Both the position numbers and the translations under genes were made by a program. 33,108 nucleotides of DNA from an uncultured Synechococcaceae cyanobacterium (GTDB lineage Bacteria > Cyanobacteriota > Cyanobacteriia > PCC-6307 > Cyanobiaceae): contig CAIVPT010000194.1 in NCBI GenBank assembly GCA_903907855.1, positions 1-33,108 of the forward strand, read 5' to 3'. Positions 13,616-21,831 of this stretch are shown one piece after another (the stretch's first letter is position 1; each line of letters begins with the position of its first letter). A model generated the notes under the pieces. The model had not been told where the DNA came from. It searched no databases and worked only from the letters and a program-made list of their open reading frames with translations.

Positions 13616-16600
13616 TTACGGGGCGATCCCCCTGCCCCCCACCAGCACCCGGGAGCCCCGCTCACTGGCGACCACCTCGATCCCCTGGCGGATCCGCTCG
13701 CGCAGGGCGCCCACGTGGCTGATGATCCCCACCAGCCGTCCCCCCTGCCGCAGACGGTCGAGTTCGTCCATTGCCAGCTGCAGGTTGTCGGGGTCGAGGG
13801 TGCCGAAGCCCTCGTCGATGAACAGGGTGTCGAGGGCCAGGCCGCCGCTGTGGGCCTGCACCGTGTCGGCCACCCCCAGGGCCAGGGCCAGGGAGGCCTG
13901 GAACGTTTCCCCGCCCGAGAGGCTGGAGACCTCCCGCTCCTCGCCGGTGTAGGCGTCGAGCACCCGCAGCCCCAGGCCCGCCTTCACCCCACGGCGCCCC
14001 TCCACATCGCTGAGCCGCAGCTGGTAACGACCGGCGGTCATCAGGTCGAGCCGCAGGTTCGCGAAGCGGCAGATCTCCTCGAGGTACGCCGAGAGCACCC
14101 AGCGCTGCAGCGAGATGTGGGGATGGCTGCGGCCCAGGCAGCGCTCCGCCACCCGGCCCACCAGCTCGGCCCGCTCCCGGTATTGCGCCAGGGCCGCGGC
14201 GGCGAGGTGATGGCGTTGCGCCAGGCGCTTCAGCTCGTGGCAGGCCGCCTCCACCCGGGTGCGGCGCTCCAGGGCCTGGTTGCGGGCTCCATCGGCGACC
14301 AGAAGCCGTTCGCCGGCCGCGGCGGTGTCCGGCCGCAGCTCTGGCAGATTCTGGAGATCGGCTGCCTCCAGCAGGGCCGCCAGGCGGGTGCCCTCCTCCT
14401 CGTGGGCGCGGATCCGCTCGCGCCACTGCAGCCGCTCCGGCTCCTCCCGCAGGGCGGCCTGGGCCTCGGCGGCGTCGCGGAAGCCGCTGGGGAGCAGGTC
14501 TTCCGCGAGCCGGCGCTGGGTTTCGGCGGCGCGGCTGGCGGTGCGGGCCCGCTCCTCCACCAGGGCCCCCAGCTCCTCCAGGGCTTTCTCCAGGGGCGCC
14601 AGGCTGCTGAGCACCGCTGCCGGGGCGGTGCCCTCCCCCAGGGCGGCGGCCACCCGCGCGGCGAGCTCCGCGGCCCGCCGTTCCCCATCCTCGGCCTGTT
14701 GCCGTTGACGGCTGGCCCCATCGCGCAGCTCCCGCAGCCGTTGCTCGTAGCGCTGCGCCTGGTTCAGCAACTCTTGCTGGCGCTGCTCCAGGGCCGGTAT
14801 GTCGCCCGCCTCGCGCATCGCCTGCGCCAGCACCTGGGCAGCTTCGGCGGCGGCGGCCCGGATGGTGCTGGCGTCAGGGCAGGCCTCCCCCAGCCGCTGT
14901 TCCAGGGCTTCCCGCTCCGCCTGGCGCCGCGCCCGCTCCGCGGTCGCCCGCCGGGTGCGGTCCTCGGCGCCGGCCCGCTCCCGCTCCGCCGCCGCGATCT
15001 GCGGATCGGAGACCGGATCGGCCCCCGCCTCGGCGGGTCGGGGATGGTCGGGGGCGCCGCAGACCGGGCAGGGCTCCCCCGGACGCAGGTCGGCGGCCAG
15101 CCGGGCCGCCATTCCTGCCAGCTGCCGCTCGCGCAGGTTCAGGAGGGCGGCGCGGGCGACGTTGGCCGCCGCTTCGGCCGTCACGGCCGCCTCCCTTGCC
15201 TGGGTTTCGTGGGCGCGGGCCGTTTCGAGCTGCTGGAGGGTTTCGAGCTGTGCGCGGGCGTCGGCGTCGGCACGCCGCAGCCCATCGAGCCGGTCGGCGG
15301 CGGAGCGGGCCGCCGCCAGTTGGGCTTCAGCCGCCTGCCGTTGGGCCGTTGAGTCGGCCAGCAGCTGCTCGCCCTTCGTTACCCGGGCGGCGGCGTCCTG
15401 GGCCTCGGTGGCGGCGGCGGCGGCGGTGCGGCGCAGGGCCGCCGCCTCTTCGGCCACGCGGGCCAGGGCCTCCAGTTCCGTGCGGTGGCTCGCCAGCGCC
15501 CGGGCGACCCGGGCCAGCGCCGCAGGCGGCGGCGGTTCGAGCAGGGAGAGGGCCTGCACGGCATCGGGCAGGGTGGCGGCCCGCTCCCGGGCCCGCTCCA
15601 CCTGCCGCAGCCCGTTGTCGAGGCGGCGCTGTCCTTCGGCCAGGGCGCTGCGGGCGTCGGCGTCGGCCCGCAGGCTGCTGCGCAGGCTTTCCGCCCGCTC
15701 CGCCACCACCAGCGCCTGCCGCAGCGCCTCGATCACCGCGCCCTGCTCCTGCCGTTCCCTGGCCCTGTGCTGGGCCGTGGAGCGCCGATCCCACCGCTCC
15801 GCCAGGCTGGTTGTTTCGGCCTGGTGGCGGCGGGCGCGCTCCAGATCGTCGCCGGCGGCGGCCAGGGCTGCCTGGCAGCGGGCCTCCTCCCTGTCCAATC
15901 GCTGCACCAGAACCCCCAGGTCCGCTGGGTTCCCAGCCCCTTCGTCGCTCCCCTCCCCGCTTACCTCCCCGTTCCCCTCCCCGCTCCCCTCGTCGGACCA
16001 CCAGGGGGCCGCGACGTGGGTCGCCTGCTCCTGCAGCCCCTCCAGCTCCCGCTGGCCGTCGAACACCGCCCCCCGGGTCTGCCGCGACTGCTCGTCCAAC
16101 CAGAGCATCGCCCGCTCGTAGAGGGTGGTGTCGAACAGGGTTTTGAGCAGGCCTTCGCGCTCCTCGGTGCGGGCGCGCAGCACTTCGGCGAAGCGCCCCT
16201 GGGGCAGCAGGATCACCTGCCGGAAGCGGGCCCCATCGAGCCCCACCAGCTCGGTGATTTCGCGGGTCACATCGGCCGGTGCCCGCGCCACCGCTTCGGC
16301 CCCCTCCGTGCCCAGGCGCTGCAGGGTGGCGCGGGGGGCCCGGCTGGTGGTGCCCGTGCCGCGGCTTTTCGGCAGCGTGCAGGCGGGGGAGCGCTCCACC
16401 CGCCACCGCCCCCCTGCCGCGCTGAACTCCAACGCCACCCGCGGCACCGCGGTGGGCGCCGCGTGGTCGGAGCGCAGACCCTTGAGGCTGCGCTCGCCGG
16501 TGACCTCGCCGTACAGGGCGAAGCAGAGGGCGTCGAGCAGGTAGGTCTTGCCGGCGCCGGTGGGGCCGTGGATCAGGAACAGCCCCTCGCGGGCCAGGTC

Positions 16601-16669
16601 GTCGAAGGCGATCTGCACCGGTTCGGCGTAGGGACCGAAGGCCTCGATCTCCAGCTGGTGGGGCCTCAT
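13616..16669 (-). CDS. sbcC: SbcC, SMC-like ATPase subunit of SbcCD nuclease
   Basis: 1017 aa, normal for SbcC. The N-terminal Walker A is GPTGAGKTYLLDAL, with FGPYAEPVQIAFDDL before it. Long coiled-coil arms flank the zinc hook CPVC (about residue 533, PGEPCPVCGAPDHPRP). The ABC signature is LSGGETFQASLALALG and Walker B LDTLFIDEGFGTLD. With SbcD it forms the Mre11-Rad50-like complex that cleaves hairpins and processes DNA ends. Its ATG overlaps the sbcD stop by 4 nt. Oddity: the first coiled-coil arm carries a Gly/Glu/Ser-rich insertion at about residues 227-246 encoded by a 12-bp tandem repeat. Confidence 0.96.
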   Translation of the reverse strand: MRPHQLEIEAFGPYAEPVQIAFDDLAREGLFLIHGPTGAGKTYLLDALCFALYGEVTGERSLKGLRSDHAAPTAVPRVALEFSAAGGRWRVERSPACTLPKSRGTGTTSRAPRATLQRLGTEGAEAVARAPADVTREITELVGLDGARFRQVILLPQGRFAEVLRARTEEREGLLKTLFDTTLYERAMLWLDEQSRQTRGAVFDGQRELEGLQEQATHVAAPWWSDEGSGEGNGEVSGEGSDEGAGNPADLGVLVQRLDREEARCQAALAAAGDDLERARRHQAETTSLAERWDRRSTAQHRARERQEQGAVIEALRQALVVAERAESLRSSLRADADARSALAEGQRRLDNGLRQVERARERAATLPDAVQALSLLEPPPPAALARVARALASHRTELEALARVAEEAAALRRTAAAAATEAQDAAARVTKGEQLLADSTAQRQAAEAQLAAARSAADRLDGLRRADADARAQLETLQQLETARAHETQAREAAVTAEAAANVARAALLNLRERQLAGMAARLAADLRPGEPCPVCGAPDHPRPAEAGADPVSDPQIAAAERERAGAEDRTRRATAERARRQAEREALEQRLGEACPDASTIRAAAAEAAQVLAQAMREAGDIPALEQRQQELLNQAQRYEQRLRELRDGASRQRQQAEDGERRAAELAARVAAALGEGTAPAAVLSSLAPLEKALEELGALVEERARTASRAAETQRRLAEDLLPSGFRDAAEAQAALREEPERLQWRERIRAHEEEGTRLAALLEAADLQNLPELRPDTAAAGERLLVADGARNQALERRTRVEAACHELKRLAQRHHLAAAALAQYRERAELVGRVAERCLGRSHPHISLQRWVLSAYLEEICRFANLRLDLMTAGRYQLRLSDVEGRRGVKAGLGLRVLDAYTGEEREVSSLSGGETFQASLALALGVADTVQAHSGGLALDTLFIDEGFGTLDPDNLQLAMDELDRLRQGGRLVGIISHVGALRERIRQGIEVVASERGSRVLVGGRGIAP
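15932..15991 (-). repeat. Five 12-bp tandem repeats inside sbcC
   Basis: On the coding strand the unit GAGGGGAGCGGG is repeated five times with substitutions, encoding EGSG, EGNG, EVSG, EGSD and EGAG. It adds exactly 20 flexible residues to the first coiled-coil arm and keeps the frame. Confidence 0.9.
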
Positions 16670-17844
16670 CGCTCCCCTCCGGTCCCGGCCGCCCCCAGGG
16701 CCTCGCGCAGCAACTGTCGCTCCGGCTCTTCGGCGGCACGGCCCTGCTGATCGGCGAAGAAGGCCAGGCTCCGCTCCAGGGGGCTGAGCCTCGGACCGAT
16801 CCGCTCCGCCCGCGCCACCTCCCGCTCTGCGGCGCGCTCCGGTGGGCGATGGCGCAGCTCGGCGATGTGGGGGAAGCGGGGCCGCAGGCGGGCCATCGCC
16901 TGCAGCGGCAGGGATTCATCGGTGAGGAACACCCGCAGTCGGGCCTGGCAGACCTCCGCCAGCGCCGGATCCCCCAGGAGCTCTTCCAGGGTTCCCTCGA
17001 TCGTGCGCAGCGGCCGGCCCACCCCCAGCGGCACCACCTCAACCCGCACGCTGCCGTCGTCGGCGAGATCCACCAGCCGCACCGACTTGCCCTGCCCCTC
17101 CTCGGAAAATGAGTAAGGCAGGGGGGTACCGCTGTAGGCCAGCCGGGGGCCATCGAGCTCCTGGGCGCCGTGCAGATGGCCCAGGGCCACGTAGTGGAAG
17201 CCCGCGAAGGCGCCCACGCTCACCCGATCCACGTTGCCGACTGAGAGCTCCCGCTCCGATTCGGAGGGGCTGCCCCCGGCCACGAAGGTGTGGGCCACCA
17301 GCACGGCGCGGCCGCCGCGGCGGGCCCGGTCTGCGTGGATGCGCTCCAGGGCCAGCCGTGTCACGTCTTCCTGGGTCAGGCGGGGCGGTGCTGCGCCTGG
17401 CTCCAGGGGCGGCAGGAGGGCTGGCCCGTCGAGGCTGGGCTCGAGGAAGGGCAAGGGGTAGATCGCCACCGGCTCGCCGCCTCCCCGCGGGCTGACCATC
17501 ACCGGTTCGTCGCAGCGGCGTGCCTCGCCGCGGATCGTGATGCCCAGGGAGCCCAGCAGCCCGTCGTAGACCGATACGCGGACGTGCGAATCGTGGTTGC
17601 CGGCGATCGCCACCACCGCTGCCCCCGTCTCGCGCAGCCGCCCCACGGTGGCATCGAACAGCCGTACGGCATCGGCGGGGGGAATGGCCCGGTCGTAGAG
17701 GTCGCCGGCGATCAGCACCGCATCCACGGCGCCCTCGGCGGCGATCGCCGTGATCCGTTCCAACGCGGCGGCCTGCTCCTCCAGCAGTGACGTGCCATGG
17801 AAGGAGCGGCCCAGGTGCCAGTCGGAGGTGTGCAGCAGCCTCAT
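16666..17844 (-). CDS. sbcD: SbcD, Mre11-like nuclease subunit of SbcCD
   Basis: 392 aa from ATG 17844 (MRLLHTSDWHLGRSFHG). The track ORF starting at 18519 is an upstream frame extension over the oxygenase gene. Metallophosphoesterase motifs are all present: HTSDWHLG, AGDLYDRAIPPADAV, AGNHDSHVRV and FHYVALGHLHG. It carries the Mn-dependent nuclease site of the SbcCD complex. The C-terminal 80 residues hold the capping region that binds SbcC coils. It overlaps sbcC and the upstream oxygenase by 4 nt each, so all three are translated as a coupled unit. Confidence 0.96.
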   Translation of the reverse strand: MRLLHTSDWHLGRSFHGTSLLEEQAAALERITAIAAEGAVDAVLIAGDLYDRAIPPADAVRLFDATVGRLRETGAAVVAIAGNHDSHVRVSVYDGLLGSLGITIRGEARRCDEPVMVSPRGGGEPVAIYPLPFLEPSLDGPALLPPLEPGAAPPRLTQEDVTRLALERIHADRARRGGRAVLVAHTFVAGGSPSESERELSVGNVDRVSVGAFAGFHYVALGHLHGAQELDGPRLAYSGTPLPYSFSEEGQGKSVRLVDLADDGSVRVEVVPLGVGRPLRTIEGTLEELLGDPALAEVCQARLRVFLTDESLPLQAMARLRPRFPHIAELRHRPPERAAEREVARAERIGPRLSPLERSLAFFADQQGRAAEEPERQLLREALGAAGTGGER

Positions 17845-18824
17845 GGGGGGGCATCGAGCAGCTGGATGCGGTAGAGCACCTCCTCGAGGGCATCGGCTGC
17901 CTGCACCCCCGCCCAGCGGGCCGGGTTGGCAGGGGTGCAGCAGGCGGGCACCGGTGCAAGCACGGTCCAGGGGCGGGCGTGGCAGAACTGCACGACGCTG
18001 AGCCGCTCCCCCAGGCAACCTTCCGGGGCGACAACCCGGTGCCAGCCCGCTGGGATCATGCCGTTGCTGAGGCGCTCCAGCATCAGGCCAGTGTTGAGGA
18101 TCACCCGGCCGGGGGGCGGCACCGCCTCCACCCAGGCCCCCTCCACCAGCACCTGCAGCCCCGGGGCGGTGGCCCGCGGCAGGGCGGTGATCAGGTTGAT
18201 GTCGGCGTGGGGGGCGGCCCAGACATGCCCCCCGGCCGGGGCCTGGGCCATGGGCGGATAGCGGATGGCCCGGCTCAGGGTGGGGGCCTCCTGGGTGATT
18301 TCGTCGAAGAAGCCTTCGGCACAGCCCATGCCGAGGGCGATGATCCGCAGGAAGCGGCGTTGCAGCTCGGCCAGCTCGCGATGGAAGCGGCCCAGCACCG
18401 CCGTGATTCCGGGCACCGCCGCTTCGGGCAGCACCGGGGTGGGGTAAAGCGACGGGTAGCGCCGCCGCAGCGGATGGGCGGCGGGTAGTTTCTCGCTCCA
18501 GTTGAGCATCTCTTTCCAATCGGCCCGCTCGCTGCCCGCGGCCGTTTCCACCAGCAGGCCGGTGTAGCCGGTCTGGCCGCTGCTGCCGGGGGCGTGGAAG
18601 CGGGCCTTCGTCTCGCTCTCCAGGGCGAAGAAGCGGCCCAGCAGGCCGTAGGCGTCGTCGAGCAGGGTGGGGGAGAGATCGCAGGCGGCGTAGACGAAGC
18701 CGGTGGCGAGGCTGCGGCGCACCCCGTCGATGACGGCGGCGCGGCGGCCGGCGTCACCCCGCTCGAAGGCCAGCAGGTCGACCTCCAGGATTCCGTCGCG
18801 GCAGGAGTGGGCGGGGAGTGGCAT
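17841..18824 (-). CDS. 2-oxoglutarate/Fe(II)-dependent oxygenase (isopenicillin N synthase-like)
   Basis: 327 aa. The iron-binding triad is visible as His206-x-Asp208 (PHADINLITAL) and His262 (PAGWHRVVAP), with Arg284 of RLSVVQF binding 2-oxoglutarate. The N-terminal part (RRSLATGFVYAACDL, GLLGRFFALESETKARFH, GQTGYTGLLVE) matches the non-haem dioxygenase DIOX_N region of plant/bacterial 2-ODD enzymes. It is not an AlkB-type fold. Known relatives hydroxylate small molecules; the substrate here is unknown. It is the first gene of the sbcDC run (4-nt overlap with sbcD), 41 bp downstream of a LexA-like box. Confidence 0.88.
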   Translation of the reverse strand: MPLPAHSCRDGILEVDLLAFERGDAGRRAAVIDGVRRSLATGFVYAACDLSPTLLDDAYGLLGRFFALESETKARFHAPGSSGQTGYTGLLVETAAGSERADWKEMLNWSEKLPAAHPLRRRYPSLYPTPVLPEAAVPGITAVLGRFHRELAELQRRFLRIIALGMGCAEGFFDEITQEAPTLSRAIRYPPMAQAPAGGHVWAAPHADINLITALPRATAPGLQVLVEGAWVEAVPPPGRVILNTGLMLERLSNGMIPAGWHRVVAPEGCLGERLSVVQFCHARPWTVLAPVPACCTPANPARWAGVQAADALEEVLYRIQLLDAPP

Positions 18825-18865
18825 GGGCGAGCCGGAGGCGGGCCGGGTCCAAGCGTTGCACGTAC

Positions 18866-18879
18866 AGTACAGGCGTACT
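18866..18879. promoter_or_regulatory. LexA (SOS) box-like palindrome in divergent promoter region
   Basis: AGTACAGGCGTACT consists of perfectly inverted half-sites AGTAC/GTACT with a 4-bp spacer. The described cyanobacterial LexA motif is RGTACNNNDGTWCB; this site fits 13 of 14 positions (C at the D position). It lies 41 bp upstream of the oxygenase-sbcD-sbcC start and 28 bp upstream of the divergent DUF3104-like ATG. On the plus strand it lies between or overlaps TTGCAC (18856-18861) and TATCTT (18879-18884), a possible -35/-10 pair with 17-bp spacing, a good position for repression. Confidence 0.65.
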
Positions 18880-18907
18880 ATCTTTGGGGTCGGTTCGGAT
18901 CCGACGC

Positions 18908-19255
18908 ATGGCTTCCCGTGCCCCCTCCTGCTCTCGTTCCCCTCTCCTCTCCCACCCGCCGGCTGCCACCGCCGCTGCCCCCGCCGCTACCGCTGCCGCC
19001 GCCACGGTCGATCCCGCCGTGGAGCCCCTGCGGCGCGCCAACCCCCACCGCTACCGCGACGTACGCCCCGGCCATCTGGCCGTGGTCGCTGGCAGTGGGC
19101 GCCCCTGGTTCATCGGCCGTGTCTGCGACGTCACCGCCCGCCCCTGGGGCCGCACCCCCACCTTCGTCAGCGTCATCAACGTCGACAGCGGTGATGTGGA
19201 GCGCATCCCCGCCCCCTGGATCGTGGCGCTGATGAGCGAGCGCGGCCTGGCCTGA
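18908..19255 (+). CDS. DUF3104-like small cyanobacterial protein
   Basis: 115 aa from ATG 18908 (MASRAPSCSRSPLLSHPPAA). The first 40 residues are an Ala/Pro/Ser-rich low-complexity tail. The remainder forms a small SH3-like beta domain: DVRPGHLAVVAGSGRPWFIG, TPTFVSVINVDSGDVERIPA, ending WIVALM. The INVDSGDVERI pattern resembles DUF3104 proteins of marine and freshwater Synechococcus. The function is unknown. It is divergent from the oxygenase-sbcDC run across a LexA-like box, so it may be damage-inducible. The upstream start at 18818 would run through the promoter region and is rejected. Confidence 0.65.
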   Translation: MASRAPSCSRSPLLSHPPAATAAAPAATAAAATVDPAVEPLRRANPHRYRDVRPGHLAVVAGSGRPWFIGRVCDVTARPWGRTPTFVSVINVDSGDVERIPAPWIVALMSERGLA

Positions 19256-19269
19256 GCCACCCGCGCCGA

Positions 19270-19734
19270 TCAGGGTTTCTCCGGTGCCGTGAAGGCACGA
19301 CGCACCTGCGGCAGGTCTTCGCAATACGGAGGTCGTCCCATCTCGGCCGCCGTTTCCACCCGTTTGCCGTAGCGCCGTTGCAGGGCCTGCAGCCGCAGGG
19401 TGATGCCGCACTGGGCCTCCAACCAACGCACCAGCGGCTCCCGCTGCCGGGGGATCGATCCGAGGGCCTCGGCCTCCCGCAGCAGCGGCGCCAGCTCATT
19501 GGCCCAAAGCGAGAGGGTCACCGGGTCCTCCGGCGGCCGCTGGCCGCGGGTGAGTGCCGCCTGGTCCCAGGCGCTGCGCCGATCCGGTACGAACAGCGTC
19601 AGGGCGGTGAGCAGGGCAGCGGCCGCCGCCGCGCTCCCCAGAACCCGCCGCGACAGAACCCCCCGCCAGCCGAGCCGGCGCACGGATCGCCCGCGATTCG
19701 GGGGGGCCGGCGAAGGGGAGAGAGGCGAAGCCAC
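19270..19734 (-). CDS. Hypothetical single-pass membrane protein
   Basis: About 154 aa if a GTG at 19734 is used; the 285-aa track ORF would overlap the AEC permease gene and has an arginine/serine-rich artefact-like N-terminus. A basic segment (RGRSVRRLGWRGVLSRRVL) precedes one hydrophobic helix (GSAAAAAALLTALTLFV), so the C-terminal domain should face the periplasm or lumen. That domain is helical with two cysteines (EAQCGITLRL, GRPPYCEDLPQVRRAF). No family is recognised. It converges with the DUF3104-like gene (14 nt between stops). The start is uncertain. Confidence 0.5.
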   Translation of the reverse strand: MASPLSPSPAPPNRGRSVRRLGWRGVLSRRVLGSAAAAAALLTALTLFVPDRRSAWDQAALTRGQRPPEDPVTLSLWANELAPLLREAEALGSIPRQREPLVRWLEAQCGITLRLQALQRRYGKRVETAAEMGRPPYCEDLPQVRRAFTAPEKP

Positions 19735-19837
19735 AGGGAACGCGATGGAGGGGCAGGGGCCTGGCCGCCCCGGCGTAGCGCTGGCCGGCCCCCTTCGACA
19801 AGCTCCACGGGAGGATGGCCCCTCCCAGGGTTGTGGC

Positions 19838-20755
19838 GTGCTCCGTTTCGCGATCGAGCTGCTCCCCTCCCTGCTGCTCGGCCTGCTGCTCGGCCGTCGC
19901 TGGCCCTCCCTGCCGGCCCGCCTGGCCCCGCCCCTGATGCACTGGGGGGTGCCCGTGTCGATGGTGGGGCTGTTGCTGCGATCTGGCTTCTCCCCCAACC
20001 TGCTGGCCTCCGCCCTGCTGGCAGCCCTCGCCAGCGGCGGCGGGCTGCTGCTGATCCGCACCATGCCCCCCCTGAGGCGCCGCCTGCCCAGCGGCACCTT
20101 GCAGCTGGGCAGCGTCGTCGGCAACACCGCCTACTGGGGGCTGCCGGCGGCCCTGGCCCTGCTACCCCCGGCCGCGCTCCCCCATGTGATCAGCTACGAC
20201 CTGGTGGGCACCCTGGTCACCTGGAGCGTCGGCCCGCTGCTGGTGGAGGGGATCGCCGCCCGCCCCCGTCCGCTGCTGGCTGCCCTGGTCGAGAGCCCCG
20301 CCAGCCGCGGTCTGGCCGTGGCCCTGGTGCTCCAGCTCACCCCCTGGCACGACTCCCTGGCCACCCTGCTCTGGGTGCCCGCCCGGGTGGTGCTGCTGCT
20401 GGCGCTGACGCTGGTGGGCATGCGCCTGGCCCGGATCTTTCGGCCCACGGGCCTGGACACCGCGCCGGAGCCCGGCCTGGTGCTGGCCTTGGCGCTCAAG
20501 CTCATCCTGCTGCCCGCCCTGTTGCTCGCCATCTGTGCTCTGCTGCCGTTGCCCGAGGCCGTGGGCGACGCCGTGGTGCTGCAGGCGGCGGCCCCCACCG
20601 CCATCTCCGTGCTGTTGATCGGCGAGGCGGCGGAGGCCCGCGGTCGCCCTGGGGAGGCGGCCCCCGCGGCGGCCCTCGTGCTCTGGGGCACCGGGATGGC
20701 CCTGGTCACCGTGCCGTTGTGGGGGGCGCTGCTCCGCTGGCTGCCCCCCGGCTGA
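19838..20755 (+). CDS. AEC-family (auxin efflux carrier-like) permease
   Basis: About 305 aa from GTG 19838 (VLRFAIELLPSLLLGLLLGR); an ATG at 19745 would add 31 unlikely residues. There are about ten hydrophobic segments in two five-helix halves separated by the loop RIFRPTGLDTAPEPG. The NTAYWGLPAALALLPP segment with its helix-breaking Pro, and the second-half QAAAPTAISVLLIGEAAE, match the crossing-helix motifs of AEC transporters. Members export or exchange organic anions; the substrate is unknown. Its last 50 nt overlap the convergent AraC regulator, a candidate antisense relation. Confidence 0.8.
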   Translation: MLRFAIELLPSLLLGLLLGRRWPSLPARLAPPLMHWGVPVSMVGLLLRSGFSPNLLASALLAALASGGGLLLIRTMPPLRRRLPSGTLQLGSVVGNTAYWGLPAALALLPPAALPHVISYDLVGTLVTWSVGPLLVEGIAARPRPLLAALVESPASRGLAVALVLQLTPWHDSLATLLWVPARVVLLLALTLVGMRLARIFRPTGLDTAPEPGLVLALALKLILLPALLLAICALLPLPEAVGDAVVLQAAAPTAISVLLIGEAAEARGRPGEAAPAAALVLWGTGMALVTVPLWGALLRWLPPG

Positions 20756-21770
20756 ACCGCTGCAGCGTCCTATGGGGGTGCTCACCGAAGAGGTCCCGGT
20801 AGTCGCGGGCGAAATGGCCCGCGTTATGGAATCCCCAGCGGCTGGCCAGATCCATCACCCGCACGCTCCCCGGCTCATGCTGCAGCAGCTGGCCATGCAC
20901 CCCGTGCAGCCGCCTGAGCTTCAGGTAGGCCATCGGACCCATGCCCAGGTGCTCGCGGAAGCCGCGCATCAGGCTGCGGCGGCTCGCATAGACCGTGCTG
21001 CAGAGATCCTCCAGCGTGACCGGGGTGGCGGGGTTCTCGCGGGCCCACTCCTCCACCAGTTTCACCAGCTCAAGCCGTGAGGGTTCGCGCCTACCCCCGG
21101 CCTTGCGCTCCAGCCCATCCACGAGGCTTTCGAGCACCAGGGGCAGCAGGTCGCCGGCGAGCCGCCGCCGCTGCTCCAGCCGTGCCACCAGCTCCGGGGA
21201 GCGCCGGGCCAGCCGAAAGAGGCCATAAAGGAAGGCGCGCAGTTCCGTCAGTCGACGGGGTTCGAGCTGCAGCCAGTTGTGGCGCACCAAGGGCGTTTCC
21301 AGCTCCGGGCAGCCCAGCCGCTCGGCCGCCTCCAGCAGAAGGTTGCGCTCCACCCGCAGCAGCGCCAGGCCGTAGCCGTCGGGGGTGACCAGATGCACCT
21401 CGCGGAAGGGATCGAGGCCATAGATCGCCTGCTCGGGCAGCGCCTGGCCGTGGGCCTGCAACCCCACCGGCCCTGGGGCGATCGGCGCCAGGGAGAGCCC
21501 GAAGGCATAGCAATGTTCGGGCTTGGCCCCCACCGCCAGCACGGGGGTTTCCAGCCGCACCTGCAGCACCTGAATGTGCTCGAGCGGCACCACCATGCCG
21601 CTGGCCCGGAAGGGACCGGGCTGCAGCTGCATCACCTCGAGCTCCAGGCCCACCTGATGCAACAGCGAGCCAAACACCTCGATGTCATCACAGGCGAAGC
21701 GGCGCGGAACCCAGCGAGAAAGACCATCCACCACGGCGGGATGCGGTTCCCTGGGTCGCAAGCCTGCCAC
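20706..21770 (-). CDS. AraC-family transcriptional regulator
   Basis: About 354 aa from GTG 21770; other possible starts are ATG 21833 and GTG 21734, so the N-terminus is uncertain. The C-terminal 100 residues form the two-HTH AraC DNA-binding domain: TLEDLCSTVYASRRSLMRGF then LGMGPMAYLKLRRLHGV, and VMDLASRWGFHNAGHFARDY followed by LFGEHPHRTL. The N-terminal 220 residues form a cupin-like sensory region resembling the regulators of this shape in cyanobacteria (EHIQVLQVRLETPVLAVGAK). The effector is unknown. It converges on the AEC permease gene with 50-nt overlap and is divergent from the rhomboid operon, whose promoter would lie in the 61 bp between. Confidence 0.85.
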   Translation of the reverse strand: MAGLRPREPHPAVVDGLSRWVPRRFACDDIEVFGSLLHQVGLELEVMQLQPGPFRASGMVVPLEHIQVLQVRLETPVLAVGAKPEHCYAFGLSLAPIAPGPVGLQAHGQALPEQAIYGLDPFREVHLVTPDGYGLALLRVERNLLLEAAERLGCPELETPLVRHNWLQLEPRRLTELRAFLYGLFRLARRSPELVARLEQRRRLAGDLLPLVLESLVDGLERKAGGRREPSRLELVKLVEEWARENPATPVTLEDLCSTVYASRRSLMRGFREHLGMGPMAYLKLRRLHGVHGQLLQHEPGSVRVMDLASRWGFHNAGHFARDYRDLFGEHPHRTLQRFSRGAASGAAPPTTAR

Positions 21771-21831
21771 GGAGTCCCCAGGCCGACCGCGAGGATGGGG
21801 TCTTTCCCACACCTGGCCTCGCCCCCACCCC

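Noticed and set aside
17841-18824. AlkB-type DNA repair dioxygenase next to sbcDC
   Set aside because: The HxD...H arrangement and N-terminal region match isopenicillin N synthase-like 2-ODD enzymes rather than AlkB.
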